Below are positions 22,986 through 34,107 of a stretch of DNA of 64,000 nt, piece by piece. The number at the start of each line of letters is the position of its first letter. Position 1 is the stretch's first letter. A program made the translations under genes and the position numbers. This DNA comes from Mesotaenium endlicherianum. Its lineage: Eukaryota; Streptophyta; Zygnematophyceae; Zygnematales; Mesotaeniaceae. The stretch lies in assembly GCA_009602735.1 (NCBI GenBank), contig WELA01007148.1, positions 265,142-329,141 of the forward strand. Direction: 5' to 3'. A model generated the notes under the pieces. That model made no database searches. It saw nothing but the letters and a program-made list of their open reading frames with translations, and was not told where the DNA came from.

Positions 22986-24187
22986 AGTCCAGCCGTCATG
23001 AGAGCTTCTTTTTCAGCCGGGGAGAGTCTTGCTTTCACTCCTTGCTGGTTTCTTGCATCATAAGTGTCATTGGAGGGTCTTCCACTCTTCCGGGCAGCCG
23101 CGGGGTCCCTTTTAATAACTCCGATTTCCATGGGTGTGGGTCCAGATTTGAATGTGGAAGGAGCTGCGTACACCCGCGTCGTCGGTACCCGTGAAGATGA
23201 AGGCACGGAGTGCTTGAAATCCAAGGTATCCACCTTTTGGGCCACTTCAATGATCTTTGAGAAGTCCGTCAAGTCGCGTAACTCCACTTCCTTTGCCACC
23301 TTGGGTTTGAGGCCAAAGATGTAGCGGTCAATCTTCTCCTCGAGAGACATGTTGGGGATCTCAAGAGTGAGGGCGTGAAATCTGGATGTATACTCTTGAA
23401 CGGACGTCGTTTGCTTGAGATGGTGGAGCTTTCCTCGGGCAATCTTCTCCGCATTGATGGGCATGAATTGCTTCTTGAGGGCCTCACGAAAATCTGCCCA
23501 TCTTGCATATGATGGTGGGGGCTCTTGGCCGAGCATGGGGTGCGCCATAGCTTGATATATAGCCGCTTGATAGTTACGCCACCATGATGTTGCTGCTCCT
23601 CTAAGTAAGGTAACGGCAAAGGGAACGTAGTCCTCCTCGGGTACTTCAAGGAATGCGAGGTACGTCTCCACTTGGTAGAGCCATAAATTCAGGTTGGCAC
23701 CTTTCCCGGGGTTGAAAGTGTCGGGTTTGCCGGGCTTGATGAGTTTCCTTGCTCTCGTTGGCTCTTGTGGAGGCGCTTGAGCCGGGGCTGGATTTTGAGC
23801 ATTGCTCGCAATAGGGGCAACCATGGCAGCCATAGCTTCTCTTGACGCTTGCACGGTTGCTTCATAGGTGGCCAAGCCCACTTGGTTGTGGACGGTCATT
23901 AGGAAGGCTGCCCACTCATTTGCGGGAACTCCTTGTGGTGGGGTCAACTTTGCTATAGCGGCTGCCACGGGATTTGACGGTGCTCCTCCTTGTGGTGCTT
24001 CTTGTTGTTGGAGATTTCCTTGAGTAGGCTCTCCCATCGACGCTGGAGGAGGGTGTGCTCCTCCTTGTGGTGCTTCTTGTTGTTGCAGATTTTCTTGAGT
24101 GGGCTCTCCCATCGGCGCTGGAGGAGGGTGTCTTGGAGAGGAAGGGCTTCCTTCGAAAGCTTGCTGTTGGTCTTGAGGATCGGCCAT
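22907..24187 (-). CDS. D1 gag
   Basis: An open frame of 426 residues encoding the structural protein of the virus-like particle. Residues 1-75 are Pro/Gln-rich with a repeated GEPTQ-N-LQQQEAPQGG unit. The Retrotrans_gag-type core follows (LWLYQVETYLAFLEVPEEDY, SWWRNYQAAIYQAM, KIARGKLHHLKQT). A basic linker and one CCHC zinc knuckle (CFYCKEKGHRALSC, CX2CX4HX4C) lie near the C-terminus and bind RNA. The start ATG is 25 bases downstream of the PBS. The frame looks whole. Confidence 0.92.
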   Translation of the reverse strand: MADPQDQQQAFEGSPSSPRHPPPAPMGEPTQENLQQQEAPQGGAHPPPASMGEPTQGNLQQQEAPQGGAPSNPVAAAIAKLTPPQGVPANEWAAFLMTVHNQVGLATYEATVQASREAMAAMVAPIASNAQNPAPAQAPPQEPTRARKLIKPGKPDTFNPGKGANLNLWLYQVETYLAFLEVPEEDYVPFAVTLLRGAATSWWRNYQAAIYQAMAHPMLGQEPPPSYARWADFREALKKQFMPINAEKIARGKLHHLKQTTSVQEYTSRFHALTLEIPNMSLEEKIDRYIFGLKPKVAKEVELRDLTDFSKIIEVAQKVDTLDFKHSVPSSSRVPTTRVYAAPSTFKSGPTPMEIGVIKRDPAAARKSGRPSNDTYDARNQQGVKARLSPAEKEALMTAGLCFYCKEKGHRALSCSKKLLKNGQRR

Positions 24188-24211
24188 CTTCTTGTGCTAC
24201 CAAAGTGCCTA

Positions 24212-24223
24212 GCTCCGATACCA
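24212..24223 (-). other. Primer-binding site of D1
   Basis: Reads TGGTATCGGAGC one base inside the 5' LTR. It complements the 3' end of plant initiator tRNA-Met (TGGTATCAGAGC) with one mismatch. Confidence 0.85.
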
Positions 24224-24224
24224 C

Positions 24225-24727
24225 TGTAGTGAAACAGATAGATAAAGTACTTAGTAAAACAGAATACTTTATCTATTCAAGACAAGGATCTTTGAACACA
24301 AGTGGTAGCTTCTTGAAAGAGAGATGGCTTCTTGAAAGTTAATATATTTCTGGATTTTGGCAAGTACAAGAGTGATTCTGGAATGTCTTTCTATGTTCTA
24401 GCTCTTGTTTATATACTTGCTACATAAGTAATTTCTAGGAAGGTGTATGTTGATGTGTTGGCACCCAACACATCCCAAAACTTGCCACCTCTTTCTAGAA
24501 TAATGTACACATGTCCTTTTGACCTAAAAATGGCACATCTGACTTTTGCCACATGGAGCTCTTCTAGGTCTTTCCTCTAACTTCGAAAATGCCTTGGAAG
24601 GTTCAAAGGACATGAACCAAGTTACTAGAGTACCTATTCACACTTGAATCCACACAATACTACTCCAAATATATTTGAAAACATTAAAATATATGCAAAC
24701 TAATATATAATAACTCAAATCACTACA
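24225..24727 (-). repeat. 5' LTR of D1
   Basis: 503 bp, about 99% identical to 18047-18549. It should hold the promoter and the RNA start, but no TATA box stands out clearly. Confidence 0.95.
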
Positions 24728-24732
24728 TTGCT

Positions 24733-24920
24733 TATGTGTGAGTTTATTGATTGCATTATTGATGCTAGTTTACTTCCATTTGACTTACGAGTATTGTCCA
24801 CTGCTCATGTGTTGTCTTCTGCTGTTTAATCAATCAACAGAAAATACCATACAAATTACTTGCTGGTATACAAATCTTCATTAATTATTAATCGCCTTTT
24901 TAGTAAGTCGATTCATTTCA
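24733..24920 (+). repeat. 5' LTR of A1, second part
   Basis: Last 188 bp of the LTR interrupted by D1, ending GATTCATTTCA. Bases 24728-24732 are the TTGCT duplicate. Confidence 0.92.
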
Positions 24921-24921
24921 G

Positions 24922-24933
24922 TGGTATCGGAGC
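24922..24933 (+). other. Primer-binding site of A1
   Basis: TGGTATCGGAGC, one base after the LTR, the same initiator tRNA-Met type as in D1. It is the only family A PBS visible in the window. Confidence 0.85.
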
Positions 24934-24954
24934 AGTTATCACAGTCTTCTTTGT

Positions 24955-26480
24955 ATGGTACGGACAAGGTCTCAAACTAGCAACTCCCAAGACATGGAGA
25001 ACCAGGATAACGAGAATGTCAAAAATCAGGCTGAAAGCCATGTGGCGGGGACTCGTACCTATTCTGAAGCAGTGGAAGATACTGCAACTGAAGAGTCTGC
25101 AAATGAGGCAGCCGCTATTGCCGCGATCGCAGCACAGCAGGTTGAGGAGGCGAGAGCCAGAATTGAAGTTGAACGATTAGCAAAGGCTGCTGAAGATACA
25201 GAAAGGAGGGCAGGACAGCCAGCGGACGAGCACACTGTCGAAGAACTTATGGCATTAAGGGCCAATGTTTTGAATCCACCTCCTGCGTACAACTCAATGT
25301 GCCCCTAGGTCAAATTCGTGACCGGCTGAATGCGGCAGAAATTGCTGCTGCAGGAGCGAGAGGGACTGTTGAGGACACTACTCATCGAGTGGGTGCCGCT
25401 GCTACTGTTGCATTTGCTAGACTCCCACCTCTGAATGTGGATCTGGAAGCATTGTTCATGCAAATGCAGTCGCAAATGGCGAGCATGTATCAGTCCCAAC
25501 AGGAGGACAAAAGGATCATGATGGCTTTGCTGCGAGACCGAGACCAACTGGGTTCTCAAACCACGGGTGGTGGTGGCAGAGGGCCTAGTAAGCCCAAGCC
25601 GAAACCTCCCCAAGATTATGATCATGAGGGTAACAAAATGTATTACCTGATCAAGTTTCTCGCTGATGTTGAGCAGTGGCTGGAGAACTACCCAGAACTG
25701 CAAGATCACGAGAAGGTCAGGCACACTCGTGCTCTACCGAAAGGCAGCGCAGCAGACTGGTGGCTGTACTGGAAAGGAGAGCGTAAGGCTCGACAACTCG
25801 ATGACCCTACTTGGGTAGAGTTCGTCGAGAAATTGCATGAGAAGTTTGATGTCATCAACCAGCAGGAGAAAGCTATCTATGCGATGATCTCCCTGACACT
25901 GAAGCAGACCATATCAGTTGTTGAGTTCGCTCAAAAGTTCCAGGAGAACATGATGAAACAGCCAAACATGCCAGAACGGTATAGGATAGCATACTTCAGG
26001 TATGGCTTGAAATTCGAAGTCTCTAATCATTCTGCTGAAAAGAAGTATGAGAAATTGGCTGACTTGATCCAGGACGCTGATGCCTGGGATCATCAGCAGT
26101 TCAATCACAAGAGCCAGAGTAATGCTTTGGTGTCTAAGATTGTCAAAATGCCCCACGATTCCTACAACGCAATCGAAGGAGACCAAGTTGAGGATGATCA
26201 GGATGATGAATATGAGTATGAGTATAATGCTATACAGTCTAGAGGTAGAGGTGGTTCCTCTCGAGTTGGCTATGGAAGAGGTGGTGGTAGGACTAAGCTG
26301 AGACCAGCCTCATCAAAATCTGTTTGCTACCATTGCCAGCAGTTGGGCCACTACAGAGAGCAGTGTCCAGTCAAGCACCTCCCGAAGGTCAAGAGAAAAG
26401 ACCAGCCTTTAAAAGACAGCAACAGTCAGTATTCCAGTCTACTGACTGTGAGGATCCTAGAGATAGTGAGTTGTCACTAG
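24955..26480 (+). pseudogene. A1 gag
   Basis: Begins MVRTRSQTSN shortly after the PBS. Parts in order: an acidic N-terminal region, an Ala/Glu-rich helical stretch (ARIEVERLAKAAEDTERR), the gag core (ADWWLYWKGERKARQLDD, YAMISLTLKQT, YRIAYFRYGLK), an Arg/Gly-rich stretch and a CCHC knuckle (CYHCQQLGHYREQC) near 26320-26365. It matches the gag piece of A2 at high identity. Broken, about one or two breaks. Confidence 0.87.
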
Positions 26481-26551
26481 CTGAATTGGATTCACTATGC
26501 ATGCTTGACAACCAGATAAAGGAGATCATCAGCAATATAGACATTTAGAGA

Positions 26552-29500
26552 GTGCACACTCTGGATGATCTTGTTCCACCTGATGTCCAACATTTCTTTG
26601 CTAAGTCGGGAGAAGAATGCAGAAGTCAGGAAAAGACAGTTCCCCCTATCCTACTGCATTGCATGATTGCAGATAGGAAGGTGAGGGCATTTGTTGACGG
26701 AGGGGCGTCACATACTTTTATCCACAAGGACTTAGTTAAGCGGCTAAGGCTGCCTACTGTCACCCAAGGGAATAGAAAAATATTCCTTGGAGATGCCTCA
26801 AGTATCCCGGGAGGAGTTATAACCAAGCCTATTGAGGTCCAGTTAGGTTCTGGCATTGCAGTTCTAACTGAAACGCTTACATTTGAGGTACTCAACACTG
26901 GCTTTTATGATCTCGTGCTAGGCAGGTCCTGGCTTAATAGACATCAAGCTGAAGTGTGTTGGAGCAGAGGTACAGTTAAAGTGAGAGGAGCCAGTGATGG
27001 GCAGACTGACTTGGCACCCACCAGTGCTCTTCCTCTTGTTCCGTATGGATGGCAAATGAAGGAAAAGAAGAGGCTACCAGGAGGATGCAAATTGCTGAAT
27101 GCAATGGAGTTCATCAAAAGCTGGAACCAGAAGGAAGACAGAATGTTCTGTCTGCTGCTAAGAGAGGTACCTCCTCAACCTAAAGAAGTGGTTGAGAAAA
27201 AGGTACACCCTCCGGAACACCCTACTGTTGCAAAATTTGTTGCTCAGTACACGGATGTTTTTAATATGCCTCCGAGACTACTCCCTAAGAGGGAAGTAGA
27301 TCATAGGATTGATTTATTACCTGGGAGTCAGCCACCCTGGCAACGCACTTGTGGCTTGTCTTATGTGGAGAGCGAAGAGTTGAAAACACAGATTGCAGAG
27401 CTTGTGGAAAATGGTTATATTTTCCCCGGTAAATCACCTTACGGCGCACCCATCCTCTTTGTTAAGAAAAAGGATGGCAGTATGCAGATGTGTGTGGACT
27501 ATAGAGCTCTGAACAGCACTACAGTAAAGAACAAGTATGCTTTACCTTGAATTAAAGATGTGCTTGATATTCTGTCTGGTGCTAAAGTGTTCAATAAGAT
27601 AGATCTCAAGAGTGGTTATCATTAAATCAAATTGCTGAGGGGGATGAACACAAGACTGCCTTCCGCACACATTATGGACATTATGAGTTTAATGTGATGC
27701 CATTTGGATTGACTAATGCTCCTGCGACCTTCATGGGTGCTATGAATGACATTTTCAGACCTTACCTGGGTAAGTTTGTGCAAGTCTTTAGGGTTGATAT
27801 TAAGATATTCTCTAAAGATGAAGCTGAGCACGCTGAACACTTAAAGACAGTTATGGACATTCTGAGAAGAAATCAATTATATGCTAAAATGAGCAAGTGT
27901 GATTTCCTTAAGGAAACTATTGATTTCCTAGGCCACGTTGTCAGTAAAGAGGGCTTCAGTGAGGATCCTAAGAAAGTCCAGATTAGAAGGGACTGGCCAG
28001 TACCACAATCTGTCTCTGAAGTTAAATCCTTTCTCGGATTGGCTAACTACTATAGGAGATTTATTGAGAATTATTCTACAAAGGCCAGTAAACTGATTGA
28101 CCTTACTAAGAAGGACATAGGGTATGTGTGGGGGGAAGAGCAGCAAGCTGGCTTCCAGACCCTTAAAGATGCTCTTTGTTTTGCCCCAGTCCTAGCCGTG
28201 TATGACCCCAGCAAACCTGTGCAGGTGGTTACTGATGCTTCTGACTTTGCCATGGGTGCTATTTTGTTGCTGCCTGTTGACAAAACCACAAAGGATGGTA
28301 AGGTACGGCAGGAGGGGCACCCTGTACTGTACTAGTCTATGAAATTCAACCCAGCTGAAATTAACTATTCCGTGCATGATAAGGAGCTGCTAGCTATCAT
28401 TCATGTGCTCAAACAGAGGAGAGCATACTTACATGGTAAAGCTTTTAAGGTGATTACAGATCACCTAGCTCTGACTCACTTTCAGAAGAAGTCCAAGCTG
28501 TCAAGGAGGGAGAACTGCTGGAGCCAGATGCTGGAGCAGTTCCAAGTCCAGATTGACTACAAACCAGGGAAGTTGAATCCTGCTGATGCACTCTCTAGAA
28601 GACCTGACTTGCAAGAAAGGAACTTTAGTCAGCATGCTGTAGATAAAGTCCTGTGTGCACTCACTTCACTAAAGGTGAAAAAGTCCTTCCTTGAACAACT
28701 TAGGAAAGCCTACCTTTCTGACCCAACATTTGAGCCCAGCCCCACGGATGGTATGTGTCCTGCTATTGCACTCGGGTATAAGCTTAAGGGATGAGACTGG
28801 ATGACTGAATCCACTTCAGGAAGGCTGAAGCTGGTCATTCCTAATAACTTGGAAATAAGGTCTCTCTTACTGAGTCAAGCACATGACAGTTTACTGAGTG
28901 GGCATTTGGGGCAGGCCAAAATTGTTGGCAAATTGGCAAAACATTATCATTGGGAAGGGTTGCCCCGGGAGGTCTTGATATACGTGAAGTCCTGTGATCA
29001 GTGTCAAAGAAATAAGTCTAGGCACACACCACCGGGAGGTCTCTTGCAACCGCTGCCCATCCCAGCTAGACGCTGGGAAACAATATCCATGGACTGGGTG
29101 ATCACACTACCAAGAATTGCCAATGGGCATGATTCAATACTAGTATTCGTGGATAAACTGACAAAAATGGTCATTTTCATCCCCACAACTGTCAAAGAAA
29201 CTGCACTCAAAATAGCGAGACAGTTCTACAACCATGTAGTATGCCAATATGGGCATTTCTTTAGTATCATATCAGACACAGACTCAAAATTTACGTCAAA
29301 ATTCTGGAGAGCTTTAGTGGGGCTAATGGGAGTTAAACAGCTGCTCAGCATAGCTAACCACCCTCAAACGGATGGGCAGACTGAAAGAACTAACCGAGTT
29401 CTGCAGGAGGTGCGGAGAGCATATATTAACCAAAAACAAGATAATTGGGATGACCTGTTGCCTCAAATTCAGTTTGCGGTCAACAATGCGGTGAACGCGT

Positions 29501-30184
29501 CAACGGGCAAGACTCCTTTTGAACTGAGCCTGGGTAGAGTCCCTAAGTCTCCTTCAGTTGTGCTGGAAGAGTCTTTAACTCACCCGGACGGGATTGACAA
29601 TCCGGTCTCCCTCCAGTTAACTCAGGAGTTTGCTGACACCCTATCAGAGGTCCAACAAAACCTGCACACAGCCCAAGAAAATCAACAGAAATACGCTAAT
29701 CAGCAGCGTCGCGAGCTGACATTTTCTAAGGACGATTTGGTCAAATTGCATTCTCAGCACTTGTACCTGCCTGGTGTGGTCAAGAAAAGGCTTGGTCCTG
29801 TCTGGGTCGGTCCATATTCGGTGGTGCGCCGTGTCGGTCAGAATGCTTACAAACTGAATATGTCAGCGGACTACAAGGGTCACCCAGTCTTTAATGTCTC
29901 CTTCCTAGAACCATACATTAAAGGTGACACACTGTTCACCGGTCGATTACCTGTCCAATCGGGACCGGTCCCTGCTGTCAGGGAGGGTGACCCTGAGGAA
30001 TATGAGGTCGAGGAGATTATAGACGCTCGCTCTGTCCGTCGATTGTCTAAATATGTCATGTAGTACCTCATCCGATGGAAGGGTTACGATGCCTCTTGGG
30101 ACACTTGGGAGTTTAAAGACCAGCTGACCAATGCCGAAGGGGCGTTGAAACGGTTCCACCTTTGGGCGGCTTGGGCATCTCCCT
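26552..30184 (+). pseudogene. A1 pol: protease, RT, RNase H, integrase, chromodomain
   Basis: Same domain order as in A2 and closely similar in sequence. Protease [17 protein letters not shown] from about 27240; RNase H with [12 protein letters not shown] near 28230 and [11 protein letters not shown] near 28450; integrase with the His/Cys finger near 28880-29010 and the core up to [13 protein letters not shown]-like sequence near 29350; chromodomain with LIRWKGYDASWDTWEF near 30065-30120. Broken, several breaks. Confidence 0.9.
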
Positions 30185-30213
30185 AACTGTTAGTTCCGTA
30201 GACATGGAAAGGT

Positions 30214-30250
30214 GACAGGAGGTCCTGTCTCCATATAAGTTGGAGGGGAA
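30214..30250 (+). promoter_or_regulatory. Post-pol hairpin and polypurine-like tract (A1)
   Basis: Perfect inverted repeat GACAGGAGGTCCTGTC (30214-30229), then AAGTTGGAGGGGAA (30237-30250). A second purine tract, GTTGGAGGGAGTGG, follows near 30297-30310. In between, GTGACAG is repeated several times. Confidence 0.65.
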
Positions 30251-30528
30251 TGTGACAGTTAGTGACAGCTGTGACAGGCAGCCCACCTTTAATTATGTTG
30301 GAGGGAGTGGTTATCTGTTCCGGGATCGGCCGAGAACATTCTTATAACCATATTACACACTCAACCTACGCTCACACTCACTGTCTAACTCAATTCTATC
30401 TTATATTCACTCACACCAGGTATTATACACTAGAAACTCTCCCTATCGCGTTCCTCTTCATCAAGTGCACTCAGTAGCGGCAAACTATCATGACTTCACT
30501 GACTACATTGTGTTTGTGATTGAGCAGG

Positions 30529-32183
30529 ATGACTCAGAAGTCGGAACTCAAGAGGAAGAGAAGAGCGGAAGAGGCACATGCAGAATACTTGCAATTTCGT
30601 GGCGACATCAAATCATCCTCCATTTCCGCTCGGGAATCACAACGACCCCAACAACAACGGGAGGCACAAAAGAAGAAAGAGGAGGAGGAACAGGCAAGAC
30701 TGAGGCAGGAAGAACTGGACAGAAAAGCTGCAGATAAGGCCAAGAAAGCAGAGGAGGAGAGGGAAGCTGAGGAGAGGCGGAAGCAGCAGGCTGAAGAAGA
30801 GCAGAGGAGAGTCAGCAGTTGCCACTACACAGTGCTAGGCAAGGGCTTCAATCCACTGGAGGAAGCCTTCAAGTATGCTCAAAGAAGTTGCAAAGAGTCA
30901 GAGAAGGACATCCTGCAGAGGGAAGGGGAGAAATCCAGAAACTTTGACAAGTATATAGAGGTCAGTAGAGGGCTCCTCCTCTACCACGATTACGCCAGGA
31001 TGGTAGCATATACGGTCAGAGAGGCCAAGGCAATGGCCCAGGTGAACGAAGCAAGGGCTGTATTGATTCCGGGTTTCTGGGGGAAAAATAGGGTCATCGG
31101 GATGATCCCCATGGACGCGGACAGCTTTAAGGACTCTACATCCCATAACAGGTCCAAGGCCATGTATAATGAGGTGGAGAGAAGAAGCTGGGAATTCTTG
31201 GCCAGGGAAACCAGTCAGCTGGACTTTGCAGGGCACTGGTACCCTTGTACGCTAAAAAGGACAGACCCTGCCTTCTTCCAGTAGCCCACCAATTGGCGGT
31301 GGATGACCATCAACATGAGGGACCAGCAGATGACAAGGCGAAGGATGAGGATTTCCTAACAGACCTAATGAGAAACATAATATTGCCCCCTCACACCTCA
31401 CATTGCAGCTTGGGACCCAAAATTTGATGAAGTAAGAGACTGCATCAGTTAAGAAATGCAAGAGGACAGGAGCAGGGCCCGAGAGTCATTCTCTAAAGGG
31501 AAGCACGCTTATGCCAAATGGGCAACCAAGCAGGGGGAAAAGGACCTGTATGCGGTCCGGACTCAGCAGCCCCCACCAGCACCCAAGAGGGGAAGGTCAG
31601 TGGAATATTCTTTTTCTCGGGAAGAGCTGGAGCAAATGACAAAAGAGACCCCAGCAGTTTCAGAGCAACCAGGGGACGGAGAGGAGGAGGAGTCAGAGGA
31701 AGAAGAGGAGGGAGGTGAGGAGGAGGACACTAGCCCCGCTGTGATCTTGACACCTGCCACATCCCCTGTAAGGGAGAAGATTGGGTTGGCAGCAGCTCAC
31801 TGAAGTGGAAGATATCACTTGGCTGGGAACTGCCAGAGGACAGAGCCCATCTTCAGGCACGAAGACCCAGTCAAACAGGGGAGACAAGAGGGCTGCTAGA
31901 GAAATATCCGGCATCTCCCACGCAGAGAGGGCATGTGCCCTTGGCTCATGTCATGCAACATTCTTCTGGGATGTCGATATATGTACCAGTTAGCTTCAGG
32001 GCTGCCCAGGAGAAGACTGCCTCCATTCAATTTCAGACTGTGCAGGAGGAAACAGCCCAGTTATTGCATTCTCCCCGGGGCTTCTACGCGAATTTCCCAA
32101 GCTTCAGGATACCCCAAGACAGGAGAAGGTCTGGCTCCCCTGACCCTAGGGCCCCAGGGACAACTCCCTTCAAATGGCAGTAG
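30529..32183 (+). pseudogene. A1 extra gene, subtype 1 (unknown protein of about 550 residues)
   Basis: Unknown family. A highly charged coiled coil of about 95 residues (QRPQQQREAQKKKEEEEQAR) starts the protein. The core shares motifs with the subtype 2 protein: HYTVLGKGFNPLEEAFKYA, LLLYHDYARMVAYTVREAK, MDADSFKDSTSHNR, YNEVERRSWEFLA and HWYPCTLKR. A basic PAPKRGRSVEYSFSREEL stretch, a long Glu run near 31680-31730 and a C-terminal block (HSSGMSIYVPVSFRAAQEK, RRRSGSPDPRAPGTTP) follow. No signal peptide or membrane helix is seen. ATG 30529 directly follows TTGAGCAGG. The leader 30251-30528 is rich in C, A and T. Broken, a few breaks. Confidence 0.75.
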
Positions 32184-32278
32184 GCTAAGGGCGGAAAGGA
32201 CATTATGCTGTTGTTAATGATCCCCACCGTTAGGTGTCAGTGTTGGAGCAACAGGTGGTGAGAGACAGATCGATACTT

Positions 32279-32320
32279 CCAGATAAAAGAACTATATACC
32301 CAGTGTCAGTGTTGTCAAGG
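32279..32320. repeat. 42-bp direct repeat, left copy, flanking D2
   Basis: Starts CCAGATAAAAGAACTATATA and ends GTTGTCAAGG. Its partner is at 34041-34082 with one mismatch. It is far longer than the 5-bp target duplications elsewhere. Confidence 0.9.
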
Positions 32321-34040
32321 TGTAGTGAAACAAATAGATGAAGTACTTAGTGAAATATAATACCAAGAATGATTGGAGATCCTTCTTGGTAGTGGGGGTT
32401 GGCCACTCCTCCACCACCGTGGTCTTCTTGGGGTCCATCTTGATGCCATCAGCAGTCACGTGGAGACCTAGGAACTCCACTTCCTGTTTGGCAAACTCGC
32501 ACTTTGACTCCTTTGCAAATAGCTTGTTTTGCTTCAATACTTCCAGGACTTCTTTCAAGTGTCTCGCATGCTCTTCAAGGGTCTTGCTGTAGATAAGGAT
32601 GTCATCGATGAATACCACCACAAATCTGTCCAACATGGGCTGAAATATGGTGTTCATCATAGTCATGAAAGTTGCTGGCGCGTTGGTGAGTCCAAATGGC
32701 AGGACCATAAACTCAAAATGTCCATATCTTGTCCTGAATGCCGTCTTCTCTATGTCCGATTCTGCGATGCGAATCTGGTGGTAGCCGCTCCGTAAGTCAA
32801 TCTTCGTGAAGTACTTGGCTCCAACCAGCCGGTCCATGAGCTCATCCATGCGCGGCAGCGGGTATCGATTCTTGATGGTGATCTTGTTGAGGGCGCGATA
32901 GTCCACACACATCCTCAAGGTACCATCTTTCTTCTTGACAAATAGCACCGGGGCTCCAAATGGCGACTTGCTAGGTCGAATGAAGCCATGCTCCAGTAGC
33001 TCCTTGATTTGCTTCTTGACTTCGTCTAGCTCCGTGTATGACATTTTGAACGTAGGCCGAGAGATGGGCTTGCTTCCGGGCTCCAACTCTATCTTGTGGT
33101 CTACGAATCTTTTGGGGGGTAGGCCCTTGGGCAATTCCGGGGAGAACACTTCTTTGTAGTCCTCTAAGACTTCTTGTATCTCCTTGGGAACGGGGCTGCC
33201 TTCTTGACTCTCGATGTCTTTCTTGATGTCTTTTGGCGTGATCAAGGCCAAAAGAAGCTCGTGTCCCTTCCTCACAAGTCTCTTGAGTTGGAGGGCGGAC
33301 AATAGTATCTCGTGTGCCGGCTTCTCAATGTCTTGGGTCTGGATATTCTGGATTGCGCGCAAAATACAGATTCTTGAAGTGATGTCATTCTTGATCTTGA
33401 TAGTACCGGTCCTCCAATCAACTCGGGGGTTGTGCTTGGTCAACCAAGGCGTCCCTAGGATGACGTCGTTCTTGCCCAATTGCATGGGGGAGAATACTAC
33501 TCTATCCTTGAAGGACTTGATAGAGAGTGCCAAGGGGTACGTCTTCTTGGAGGGTGAAGGAGGCAAAGGAGGGTCTCTTGGAGAGAAAGGACTTTCTTTG
33601 AAAGCTTGCTGTTGGTCTTGAGGATTGGCCATCTTCTTGTGCTACCAAAGTGCCTAGCTCCGATACCACTGTAGTGAAACAGATAGATGAAGTACTTAGT
33701 GAAATATAATACTTTATCTATTCAAGACAAGGATCCTTGAACACAAGTGGTAGCTTCTTGAAAGAGAGATGGCTTCTTGAAAGTTAATATATTTCTGGAT
33801 TTTGGCAAGTACAAGAGTGATTCTGGAATGTCTTTCTATGTTCTAGCTCTTGTTTATATACTTGCTAAATAAGTAATTTCTAGGAAGGTGTATGTTGATT
33901 TGTTGGCACCCAACACATCAGAAAACTTGCCACCTCTTTATAGAATAATGTACACATGTCCTTTTGATCTAAACATGGCACATTTGACTTTTGCCACGTG
34001 GAGTTCTTCTAGGTCTTTCCTCTAACTTCGAAAATGCCTT
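32321..34040 (-). mobile_element. D2: reduced family D copy inside A1
   Basis: A minus-strand family D element with a short LTR scrap at its left end (32321-32361) and a partial LTR at its right end (33670-34040). Its primer-binding site matches that of D1. Between the LTR pieces are the start of gag, part of the protease and RT up to the FIDD region, all closely similar to D1. It is clearly broken and much shorter than D1. It sits in the untranslated stretch between the extra gene and the 3' LTR of A1. Confidence 0.88.
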
Positions 34041-34082
34041 CCAGATAAAGGAACTATATACCCAGTGTCAGTGTTGTCAAGG
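34041..34082. repeat. 42-bp direct repeat, right copy, flanking D2
   Basis: Partner of 32279-32320. The A1 sequence continues after it towards the 3' polypurine tract. Confidence 0.9.
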
Positions 34083-34094
34083 CGACAACATGTT

Positions 34095-34107
34095 AAGTTG
34101 GAGGGAT
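34095..34107 (+). other. Polypurine tract of A1
   Basis: AAGTTGGAGGGAT, directly before the 3' LTR. The same string precedes the A2 3' LTR; A5 and A7 have it in reverse, A7 with one difference. Confidence 0.85.

Larger units (their letters stand above)
18047..24727 (-). mobile_element. D1: nearly whole family D Ty3/gypsy chromovirus
   Basis: A 6681-bp minus-strand element with 503-bp LTRs at both ends, target duplication TTGCT (18042-18046, 24728-24732), PBS, gag, pro-pol with chromodomain and polypurine tract. The LTRs differ at about 5 of 503 positions by eye (about 99% identical), making it the youngest complete insertion in the window. It looks nearly whole, with about one break. It sits inside the 5' LTR of A1. 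Confidence 0.96.

Noticed and set aside
32279-34082. The 42-bp flanking repeat as a target-site duplication.
   Set aside because: Ty3-type integrases make 4-6 bp duplications, and all other insertions here show 5 bp.
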